Source: Xanthobacteraceae bacterium (GTDB lineage: Bacteria; Pseudomonadota; Alphaproteobacteria; Rhizobiales; Xanthobacteraceae). From it: a stretch of DNA of 5,727 nucleotides. The notes beneath the pieces are model-generated. The model was not told the origin of the DNA and ran no database searches. It saw only the letters and a program-made list of their open reading frames with translations. The stretch covers positions 1 to 5,727 of the forward strand of contig JAUSIF010000217.1 of assembly GCA_030648135.1 (NCBI GenBank), written 5' to 3'. Below, one piece after another: positions 1 through 4,671 of this stretch. Both the position numbers and the translations under genes were made by a program. Position 1 is the stretch's first letter. Each line of letters starts with the position of its first letter.

Positions 1-1842
1 GATCAGAGCGCGAGCCAGCGTTTCGGCGACCGCACGCAGGCCACCGAAGCCGCGCGGGCCGCGCTGCTCGAACGGCTGGGAAAAATCCCCAACTTGGAGC
101 TGCGCGTCGTCGAGGCCGGCGGCGAGAGCGAAGGCGACGGCACCCGGTTGTTCGCCGCGCTCGGAGCCGCCCTCGCCGACGTTCCGCCCGAGCGCATCGC
201 CGGCGCCATCCTGGTCACCGACGGCCGCGTCCACGACGTACCCTCGGCCTCCTTGCTCGGCTTCGCCGCCCCGCTGCACGCGCTGATCAGCGGCCGCGAC
301 GGCGAGCGCGACCGCCGCGTCGTGCTCACCGCGACGCCGCGCTTCGGCATCGTCGGCCAGAAACAGATCATCGGCTATCGCATCGAGGACGAAGGCGCGC
401 CCAAGGGCGCCCGCGTCGGCGTGACCGTGCGCCGCGACGGCGAGATCGTCGCCCGTCCGATCGTCGTCGCCGGCGAGCCGGCGGAAGTGCCGATCGAGAT
501 CGTCCACGCCGGCCTCAACATCGTCGAGATCGAGGCCGCGCCGCTCGCGGACGAGCTCACGCCGCTCAACAACCGCGCCGCGCTCGCCATCGAAGGCGTG
601 CGCGAGAAATTGCGCGTGCTGCTCGTCTCCGGCGAACCGCACTCCGGCGAGCGCACCTGGCGCAATTTGCTCAAGTCCGACGCCAACGTCGATCTCGTCC
701 ATTTCACCATCCTGCGTCCGCCGGAGAAGCAGGACGGCACCCCGATCAACGAGCTGTCGCTCATCGCCTTCCCGACGCGCGAGCTGTTTCAGCAGAAGAT
801 CAAGGAATTCCACCTGATCATCTTCGACCGCTACGCCCAGCAGGGCGTGCTGCCGCTGATCTATTTCGACAACATCGTGCGCTATGTGCGCGAGGGCGGC
901 GCCGTGCTGGTCGCCGCCGGCGCCGAATACTCGGGCATCGGCTCGATCTTCCGCTCGCCGCTCGAAGCGATCCTGCCGGCGGAGCCGACCGGAAACATTT
1001 CCGAAGGCGGCTACCGCGCGCAGCTCACCGAGGCGGGCAAGCGCCACCCGGTCACCCGTGCGCTGCCGGGCGCGAATTCCGAGCCGCCGCAGTGGAGCCG
1101 CTGGTTCCGCCTGGTCGACGCGCGCACCGAGAACGGCACCGTCGTGATGAAGGGCCCCGGCGACGCGCCGCTGCTGGTGCTCGCGCGCCAGGCCGAAGGG
1201 CGCGTCGCGCTGCTTCTCTCCGATCACATCTGGCTGTGGGCGCGCGGCTACGAGGGCGGCGGACCGCACCTCGATCTGCTGCGGCGGCTTTCGCACTGGC
1301 TGATGAAGGAACCCGAGCTCGAGGAGGAACGGCTGGCGCTCCTGGTGCGCGGCAACGAGCTCATGGTCGAACGCCGGACCATGCGCGAGGAGGTTGCGCC
1401 GGTCACGGTGACGACGCCTTCGGGTGCCATGCGAACGCTTAACCTCGTAGAGGCCGAGCCCGGCATTTTCCGCGCCGCGACCGCGGCATCCGAGCTCGGT
1501 CTATGGCGCGCGACCGACGGCATATTGAATGCACTGGTCAATGTCGGGCCGATCAATCCGCGCGAATTCGCGGAAGTGACCAGCACGCGCGAGGTGCTGG
1601 CGCCGCTCGCCGCCGCGACCGGCGGCGGCGTGTGGCGGATCGCCGAGCTGGGGCAGGCCGCGCCGCGGATAGTCGGCGTGCGTTCGGGCGAGCGCTTCGC
1701 CGGCGCCGACTGGCTCGGCCTGAAATTGCGCGATGCGAGCGTGGTGCGGGGCCTGGGCCTGTTTCCGCTGTTCGCCGGTCTGTCCGGGCTTTTGATCCTG
1801 CTCGCCGGCATCGCTGCGGCTTGGGCGCGCGAAGGCCGCTGA
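1..1842 (+). CDS. Membrane-anchored protein with vWA-like and glutamine-amidotransferase-like regions (5' end missing)
   Basis: The reading frame is open from the first base, so the N-terminus lies outside the window; 613 residues are visible. Residues about 65-81 (ILVTDGRVHD) look like the end of a von Willebrand factor A-like fold. Residues about 85-200 look like a beta-rich region. Residues about 203-370 start with LRVLLVSGEP and include a FHLIIFDRY strand and an EGGAVLVAAGAEYSG stretch, resembling the class I glutamine-amidotransferase-like fold; I see no catalytic Cys nucleophile motif, so it is probably not an active amidotransferase. A hydrophobic helix at about 585-607 followed by AREGR suggests a C-terminal membrane anchor with a short cytoplasmic tail. 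In Rhizobiales such proteins usually follow MoxR ATPase, DUF58 and DUF4159 genes; those would lie upstream and are not visible. The biochemical role is unknown. Coding is certain; family placement is moderate. Confidence 0.85.
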   Translation, partial: DQSASQRFGDRTQATEAARAALLERLGKIPNLELRVVEAGGESEGDGTRLFAALGAALADVPPERIAGAILVTDGRVHDVPSASLLGFAAPLHALISGRDGERDRRVVLTATPRFGIVGQKQIIGYRIEDEGAPKGARVGVTVRRDGEIVARPIVVAGEPAEVPIEIVHAGLNIVEIEAAPLADELTPLNNRAALAIEGVREKLRVLLVSGEPHSGERTWRNLLKSDANVDLVHFTILRPPEKQDGTPINELSLIAFPTRELFQQKIKEFHLIIFDRYAQQGVLPLIYFDNIVRYVREGGAVLVAAGAEYSGIGSIFRSPLEAILPAEPTGNISEGGYRAQLTEAGKRHPVTRALPGANSEPPQWSRWFRLVDARTENGTVVMKGPGDAPLLVLARQAEGRVALLLSDHIWLWARGYEGGGPHLDLLRRLSHWLMKEPELEEERLALLVRGNELMVERRTMREEVAPVTVTTPSGAMRTLNLVEAEPGIFRAATAASELGLWRATDGILNALVNVGPINPREFAEVTSTREVLAPLAAATGGGVWRIAELGQAAPRIVGVRSGERFAGADWLGLKLRDASVVRGLGLFPLFAGLSGLLILLAGIAAAWAREGR

Positions 1843-1849
1843 CAAAATC

Positions 1850-1998
1850 CGTCATCCCGGATGCGCCGCAGCGCGAAGCGCTTCAGCGCGGAGCGGTGCG
1901 GTGCTGATCCGGGATCGTTTGCAGTTTGCTGAGGACGATCCCGGGTCTGCGGCGCACCACTCCGCTACGCTCCGTGCTGCGCCGCACCCGGGATGACG
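1850..1998. repeat. Paired inverted REP-like palindromes (BIME-like unit)
   Basis: The outer ends are inverted copies: CGTCATCCCGG at the left and CCGGGATGACG at the right. Inside are two separate hairpins. The left one pairs TCCCGGAT (1855-1862) with ATCCGGGA (1907-1914); the right one pairs ATCCCGGGT (1938-1946) with ACCCGGGAT (1986-1994). Each also has a second inner GC-rich stem, such as TGCGGCGCA with TGCGCCGCA in the right one. The two hairpins are inverted, diverged versions of each other around a roughly 23-nt spacer. The unit fills the gap between two convergent genes, ending two bases before the acetyltransferase stop, so it could terminate or stabilise both transcripts. Repeats with GTCATCCCGG ends are common in Bradyrhizobium-type genomes; the copy number here cannot be seen. 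Confidence 0.85.
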
Positions 1999-1999
1999 A

Positions 2000-2509
2000 T
2001 TATCTGACCGCCCAATCCGGCCGCACCGGCCCCGATACGCCGTCGAAGGCACCGGGCGCGAGCTCGGCCACGAGAATGCGGTCGGCATCGACCGGTCCCG
2101 GCAGCGTGACCTTGCCGCGCGGCACGCGCTTGAATCCCATGCGCCCATAATAGGGCTCGTCGCCGACCAGCAGAACAAGCTTCGCGCCCGCCTTCTTCGC
2201 GGCCTCGAGCGATGCCTCGATCAAGCCGCGCCCGATGCCGCGGCCACGGAACGGCGGCTCGATGGTAAGCGGCCCGAGCAGAAGCGCCGGCGCCGTGCCG
2301 ATCCGGATCGGGGTGAGGCGCGAGGAGCCGACCATCAGCGTGCCGATGCGCGCGGTGAAGGACAATTCGCGCCGATGCGCGATCTCCTCGCGCAAGCGAT
2401 AGGCGGTACGCGCGAAGCGGCCGGGCCCGAACGTGCGTTCATACAGCCGTTCGATCGCCGGCCCATCGTCGGGCTGTTCGGGCAGGATCAAGAGGGAAAA
2501 GTCGGTCAC
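2000..2509 (-). CDS. GNAT family N-acetyltransferase (YhbS-like)
   Basis: A 169-residue protein that spans a single GNAT domain and would transfer an acetyl group from acetyl-CoA to an amine; the acceptor is unknown. Residues about 75-96 carry the core: strand LLLGPLTIEP followed by the acetyl-CoA pyrophosphate loop RGRGIGRGL (88-96, the R/Q-x-x-G-x-G/A motif). Then come helix LIEASLEAAKKAG, strand KLVLLVGD and YYGRMGF (120-126), typical of the YhbS-like branch. The start chosen is a GTG: it gives MTDFSLLILPEQPDD, a sensible N-terminus, and has GGAG seven bases upstream. The frame continues upstream to ATGs at 2545 and 2605, but those extra residues are encoded by the palindromic repeat and look unlike protein. 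The gene is convergent with the membrane-protein gene and divergent from the hydroquinone reductase. It is probably cytoplasmic. Confidence 0.9.
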   Translation of the reverse strand: MTDFSLLILPEQPDDGPAIERLYERTFGPGRFARTAYRLREEIAHRRELSFTARIGTLMVGSSRLTPIRIGTAPALLLGPLTIEPPFRGRGIGRGLIEASLEAAKKAGAKLVLLVGDEPYYGRMGFKRVPRGKVTLPGPVDADRILVAELAPGAFDGVSGPVRPDWAVR

Positions 2510-2516
2510 GGCGAGG

Positions 2517-2520
2517 CTCC
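2517..2520 (-). promoter_or_regulatory. Ribosome binding site (GGAG) fixing the GTG start of the acetyltransferase
   Basis: On the minus strand GGAG lies seven bases before GTG at 2509-2507. The two upstream in-frame ATGs, at 2545 and 2605, lie at or inside the palindromic repeat, and the bases just before the 2545 ATG (ATGCTCTAGC) hold no Shine-Dalgarno match. This favours the GTG. Confidence 0.7.
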
Positions 2521-2546
2521 GGCGCGGAAAGCGCGCGCATATCATG

Positions 2547-2653
2547 CTAGAGCATTTTCCGGCGAAGTGGGAACCGGTTCGCCGTAGAAAATGCGATAAA
2601 TACAAAAAAATCTAGAGCATGATCCGATTCATCTTGAATGGATCATGCTCTAG
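2547..2653. repeat. Two-hairpin palindromic intergenic element, copy A (RIME-like)
   Basis: A 107-bp unit that begins and ends in CTAG, with inverted ends CTAGAGCAT and ATGCTCTAG. The first hairpin (2552-2594) pairs GCATTTTC plus CGGCGAA with TTCGCCG plus GAAAATGC, leaving a small bulge, and has GTGGGAACCGG at its apex. A 17-nt A-rich spacer (2595-2611) follows. The second hairpin pairs CTAGAGCATGATCC (2612-2625) with its exact complement (2640-2653) and continues with ATTCA/TGAAT around a 3-nt loop, with one bulged G. The size and two-palindrome layout fit what I remember of RIME1 from rhizobia (about 109 bp, two large palindromes). It occupies almost half of the 225-bp gap between the divergent acetyltransferase and reductase genes. 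Confidence 0.8.
2604..2653 (-). terminator. Intrinsic-terminator-like hairpin plus T7 within repeat copy A
   Basis: Read on the minus strand, the 14-bp perfect CTAG-ended stem is followed after one A by seven T residues (2610-2604), the classic shape of a rho-independent terminator. It points toward the acetyltransferase gene and lies upstream of it, with no minus-strand gene between it and the divergent reductase gene. It could block antisense transcription leaving the reductase promoter region, or attenuate the acetyltransferase if its promoter lies to the right. The stem is only half G+C, so its strength is uncertain. Confidence 0.5.
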
Positions 2654-2724
2654 CGCGCGGGGGTCCATTGCTTGCGGCCACGCAAAGACGGATTGTGCGG
2701 CCGGCAAAGCTGCATTCCAGCTTC

Positions 2725-2728
2725 GAGG
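2725..2728 (+). promoter_or_regulatory. Ribosome binding site (GAGG) fixing the start of the hydroquinone reductase
   Basis: GAGG lies six bases before ATG 2735. The frame also has an ATG at 2672, but the extra residues (MRPRKDGLCGRQSCIP...) do not resemble the family. Starting at 2735 puts the catalytic Cys at residue 63, the same number as in E. coli YqjG. Confidence 0.75.
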
Positions 2729-2734
2729 CGAACC

Positions 2735-3718
2735 ATGGGGCTTCTGGTCGAGGGCGTTTGGCGCGAGGATCATCCGGAAGCGCGGGCGACGGACGGCCGC
2801 TTCGTCCGCCAACCCACACGCTTCCACCACTGGGTGACGGCCGACGGCGCGCCGGGCCCAACCGGCGAAGGCGGTTTTAAGGCCGAGCCCGGCCGCTATC
2901 ACCTCTATATCTCGCTGGCCTGTCCGTGGGCGCACCGCACGCTCATCTTCCGCGCGCTCAAGCAGCTCGAAAACCTCATCTCGCTTTCGATCGTCGATCC
3001 GATCATGGGCAGCGAGGGCTGGATATTTTCCGACGCGCCCGGCGCGATCCCCGACACGGTCAACTTCAAGCAGCGCCTCGCCGAAGTCTATCTGGAGGCG
3101 AATCCTCGCTACAGCGGCCGCGTCAGCGTGCCGGTGCTGTGGGACAAACAACGCCGCACCATCGTCAACAACGAATCTTCCGAAATCATCCGCATGATCA
3201 ATTCGGCCTTCGCCGCATTCACCGACGCGCGCGCGGATTACTATCCGGAGGAACTGCGCGGCGAAATCGATGCCGTCAACGACCTCGTCTATAACAACGT
3301 CAATAACGGGGTCTACCGCACCGGCTTCGCCAAGACGCAGCAAGCCTACGAGGAAGCCTTCCGCGCTCTATTCGACGCGCTCGCCCGGCTCGAACAGCGG
3401 CTTTCGCGCCAACGCTATCTGGCCGGCCGCCGGCTGACCGAGGCGGACTGGCGGCTCTTCACCACGCTCGTGCGTTTTGACGCGGTCTATTACGTCCACT
3501 TCAAATGCAACCTGCGCCGCATCGTGGATTATCCGAACCTGTCCAACTATCTGCGCGAGCTCTATCAGGTGCCGGGCGTGGCCGCGACCGTGAACCTGGA
3601 TCACATCAAGCGCCACTATTATCTCAGCCACCCGAAGATCAATCCGACCGGCATCGTGCCGCTCGGGCCGGAATTGGATTTCACCGCGCCGCACGATCGG
3701 GGAAGGTTTGGGAGTTGA
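2735..3718 (+). CDS. yqjG: Glutathionyl-hydroquinone reductase (glutathione S-transferase, YqjG/ECM4 family)
   Basis: A 327-residue protein, matching the usual family length (E. coli YqjG is 328). The family uses GSH to reduce glutathionyl-hydroquinones to free hydroquinones, giving GSSG, and acts in the cytosol in quinone detoxification. Visible features in order: the N-terminal MGLLVEGVWRED; the thioredoxin-fold catalytic site LACPWAHRT with Cys63; DPIMGSEGWIF (88-98); the cis-proline segment SVPVLWD (131-137); and NNESSEII (145-152), the glutathione gamma-glutamyl site. The helical C-terminal domain has NNGVYRTGFA (Tyr194), the LTEADWRLFTTLVRFD stretch and the tail IKRHYYLSHPKINPTGIVPLGP (Tyr296). 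All are family hallmarks, with no missing key residue, so the enzyme is probably active. It is divergent from the acetyltransferase and monocistronic; no convincing promoter is visible in 2654-2734. The natural substrate is unknown. Confidence 0.96.
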   Translation: MGLLVEGVWREDHPEARATDGRFVRQPTRFHHWVTADGAPGPTGEGGFKAEPGRYHLYISLACPWAHRTLIFRALKQLENLISLSIVDPIMGSEGWIFSDAPGAIPDTVNFKQRLAEVYLEANPRYSGRVSVPVLWDKQRRTIVNNESSEIIRMINSAFAAFTDARADYYPEELRGEIDAVNDLVYNNVNNGVYRTGFAKTQQAYEEAFRALFDALARLEQRLSRQRYLAGRRLTEADWRLFTTLVRFDAVYYVHFKCNLRRIVDYPNLSNYLRELYQVPGVAATVNLDHIKRHYYLSHPKINPTGIVPLGPELDFTAPHDRGRFGS

Positions 3719-3753
3719 GGCGGATAAAATCGGGCCTGACCCGCCTCTGAATT

Positions 3754-3780
3754 GTTGGGTGGGGAACATCCCCACCCAAC
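3754..3780 (+). terminator. Perfect 12-bp hairpin after the hydroquinone reductase
   Basis: GTTGGGTGGGGA pairs exactly with TCCCCACCCAAC around a 3-nt loop (ACA), starting 36 bases after the reductase stop. No T-run follows on either strand, so it is not a textbook rho-independent terminator. It may still end transcription or protect the mRNA 3' end. A weaker 7-bp pairing (GAGGCGG 3717-3723 with CCGCCTC 3741-3747) overlaps the stop codon itself. A further small inverted repeat, CTGACG/CGTCAG, lies at 3817-3834. Confidence 0.55.
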
Positions 3781-3866
3781 ATGATCTCCACGAATTGCTC
3801 AACCGCATCCGGAGAACTGACGAGAGTGCGTCAGCATCGCCAGGCTAGAGCATGATCCCGAAAAAG

Positions 3867-3895
3867 CCTGCCCCCGGACTTGATCCGGGGGCGGG
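3867..3895. repeat. REP-like hairpin inserted in the apex of copy B
   Basis: GCCCCCGGA (3870-3878) pairs exactly with TCCGGGGGC (3884-3892) around the loop CTTGA; two more G-C pairs and one G-T pair extend the base. The core CCCGGA...TCCGGG is shared with the REP pair at 1850-1998, not with the two-hairpin element. Copy A has only GTGGGAACC at the equivalent point, so the segment looks like an insertion of roughly 25 bp. Confidence 0.65.
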
Positions 3896-3926
3896 AACCG
3901 GTTTTCGGAAAAGATCATGCTCAATC

Positions 3927-3975
3927 AAAAAGCTAGACCGCGATCCCGATTCAAACTCAATCGATCGCGGTCTAG
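3927..3975 (-). terminator. Intrinsic-terminator-like hairpin plus T5 of the small membrane protein gene
   Basis: On the minus strand, the 13-bp GC-rich stem of copy B's second hairpin is followed by C and five T residues (3931-3927). It begins inside the small gene: the TAG stop (3974-3972) is part of the stem. This is a plausible rho-independent terminator donated by the repeat. Confidence 0.6.
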
Positions 3976-4196
3976 GCCACCGAGCGCTTCGATAGCAGCC
4001 AGAGGATGAAGCAGAAAACGATCAGTCCGACCAGACCGTTCGAACCGAGGCTTTTCACCAGCGCCATCATATTGCCGACCACGTTGCCGAAGAATGGAAG
4101 GTTCGAGCCGACCAACAACGCTGCCACGATGGCCAGCGCGAGCAGCATCAGGCCGATGTCGATCAACGCCGCTATGAAGTGCTTTACTGCGCCCAT
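3972..4196 (-). CDS. Small two-helix membrane protein of unknown function
   Basis: A 74-residue protein with two hydrophobic segments: about residues 8-30 (IAALIDIGLMLLALAIVAALLVG) and about 54-69 (GLVGLIVFCFILWLL). Between them is a mostly uncharged loop, SNLPFFGNVVGNMMALVKSLGSN. Positive residues near both ends (Lys5, and the KR of SKRSVA) predict that both termini face the cytoplasm and the loop faces the periplasm. No signal peptidase site is evident. The start is supported by GGGGAG eight bases upstream of the ATG. I believe similar short proteins occur in Bradyrhizobium-type genomes as hypothetical proteins, but I cannot name a function. The stop codon lies in the stem of a palindromic repeat, and a tandem operator-like repeat sits just upstream. 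It could be a stress-related or accessory membrane peptide, but nothing in the sequence decides this. Confidence 0.8.
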   Translation of the reverse strand: MGAVKHFIAALIDIGLMLLALAIVAALLVGSNLPFFGNVVGNMMALVKSLGSNGLVGLIVFCFILWLLSKRSVA

Positions 4197-4214
4197 GTGC
4201 GATTCTCCCCTTTG

Positions 4215-4247
4215 GTGAGACTCATTCTACTGTGAGACTCATTTTAC
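4215..4247. repeat. Tandem 17-bp direct repeat with TGAG-A-CTCA palindromes (possible operator)
   Basis: GTGAGACTCATTCTAC and GTGAGACTCATTTTAC occur head to tail with a 17-bp period and one mismatch. Each contains the odd-length palindrome TGAGACTCA (4216-4224 and 4233-4241). The pair lies directly upstream of the ribosome binding site of the small membrane protein gene. It could be a double operator or an mRNA-leader element. No regulator is encoded in the window. Confidence 0.5.
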
Positions 4248-4259
4248 GAATCTGTCTGT

Positions 4260-4288
4260 AGCTTACTAAATCTGGTTGTCTCTCGCAA
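4260..4288 (-). promoter_or_regulatory. Weak sigma70-like promoter candidate for the small membrane protein
   Basis: On the minus strand TTGCGA (4288-4283) and TAAGCT (4265-4260) are separated by 17 bases. Each hexamer matches the consensus only partly. If used, transcription would start near 4253 and the tandem TGAGACTCA repeats would lie in the leader. Confidence 0.25.
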
Positions 4289-4525
4289 AAATTAGAATCG
4301 GCAATATCCATGGTGCAACCCGCTGAATAACAAAGGGAAAACGGGCTGGTCCGCGCTACATCCGCATGGAGTTCGTTCCACCCTCAACTGCGGACATTGG
4401 TCGGCGCGGCCAGCAGGTCCGTTCGGCGCCACATGCAGACGTTCTGCAGGCCATCATGCTCATATAAAATCAACTTGCATTGGCTTCCGCGTATCCCAGC
4501 AGAATGCTAGTTTTCACACCGATCA

Positions 4526-4553
4526 TTGATCATCTGGGGAATGTCGGTAATAT
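4526..4553 (+). promoter_or_regulatory. Sigma70-like promoter candidate for the glycosyltransferase
   Basis: TTGATC and TAATAT (4 of 6 matches each) are separated by 16 bases. Transcription would start near 4560, leaving a leader of about 110 nt. The palindrome GATCATTGATC overlaps the -35 hexamer and could bind a regulator. An alternative AT-rich -10 lies at 4463-4470 but lacks a good -35. Confidence 0.3.
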
Positions 4554-4671
4554 CCTCTGCCGTTGATCTGTAAAAACTTGGGCATAGAACCGACTTAGGC
4601 GGCTCGGCGGTTCTCTTATTGATGATTTCCCGGCTCATGCGCTTTCGAATTCCATCATCGGATGCAGATCG

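Larger units (their letters stand above)
3845..3975. repeat. Two-hairpin palindromic intergenic element, copy B, with an internal insertion
   Basis: This has the same design as copy A: left edge GCTAGAGCAT, right edge CTAG, two hairpins and an A-rich spacer. The first hairpin pairs GAGCATGATC (3848-3857) with GATCATGCTC (3913-3922) and CCGAAAA (3858-3864) with TTTTCGG (3902-3908), and keeps the GGGAACCGGTT apex segment. The spacer is AATCAAAAAG. The second hairpin pairs CTAGACCGCGATC (3933-3945) exactly with GATCGCGGTCTAG (3963-3975). It is longer than copy A (131 versus 107 bp), largely because another hairpin sits in the first apex. It lies between the convergent reductase and small membrane protein genes. 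Confidence 0.8.
4197..4671. other. 475-nt noncoding region between divergent genes
   Basis: No credible gene is visible on either strand. It is more AT-rich than the DNA to its left. It holds the tandem TGAGACTCA repeat, candidate promoters in both directions and several small palindromes: TGCAGA-CGT-TCTGCA (4434-4448), GATCA-T-TGATC (4521-4531) and AGAACCG/CGGTTCT (4586-4592 with 4608-4614) in the probable leader of the glycosyltransferase. The stretch around 4340-4430 is GC-richer and contains CGGACATTGG. It might be a worn copy of a dispersed repeat, but I cannot confirm this. Confidence 0.6.

Noticed and set aside
1248..1811. Minus-strand open frames opposite the large membrane protein
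   Set aside because: Their Arg/Ser/Pro-rich translations are typical of antisense frames in high-G+C genes.
2547..2653. Mobile element with target-site duplication
   Set aside because: The CTAG-ended inverted termini are MITE-like, but I found no flanking direct repeats around either copy and no transposase in the window.
2672..2734. N-terminal extension of the hydroquinone reductase from the ATG at 2672
   Set aside because: The extra 21 residues do not match the family, and the ATG at 2735 has a good ribosome binding site and places the catalytic Cys at the expected residue 63.
2612..3343. 243-codon minus-strand open frame opposite the hydroquinone reductase
   Set aside because: It is a shadow of a GC-rich coding frame; the reductase on the plus strand is unmistakable, and this frame ends inside the palindromic repeat.
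1850..3975. CRISPR array
   Set aside because: The repeats are palindromic, few and irregularly spaced within single intergenic gaps, with no regular unique spacers and no cas genes.
4222..4311. 29-residue minus-strand frame (MDIADSNFCERQPDL...) upstream of the small membrane protein
   Set aside because: It has no good ribosome binding site, ends inside the tandem repeat and shows no family features. An upstream peptide is possible but unsupported.
4340..4430. Possible worn copy of a dispersed repeat with CGGACATTGG
   Set aside because: The resemblance is from memory to CGGACAT-type repeats in Bradyrhizobium; too weak to annotate without a genome search.
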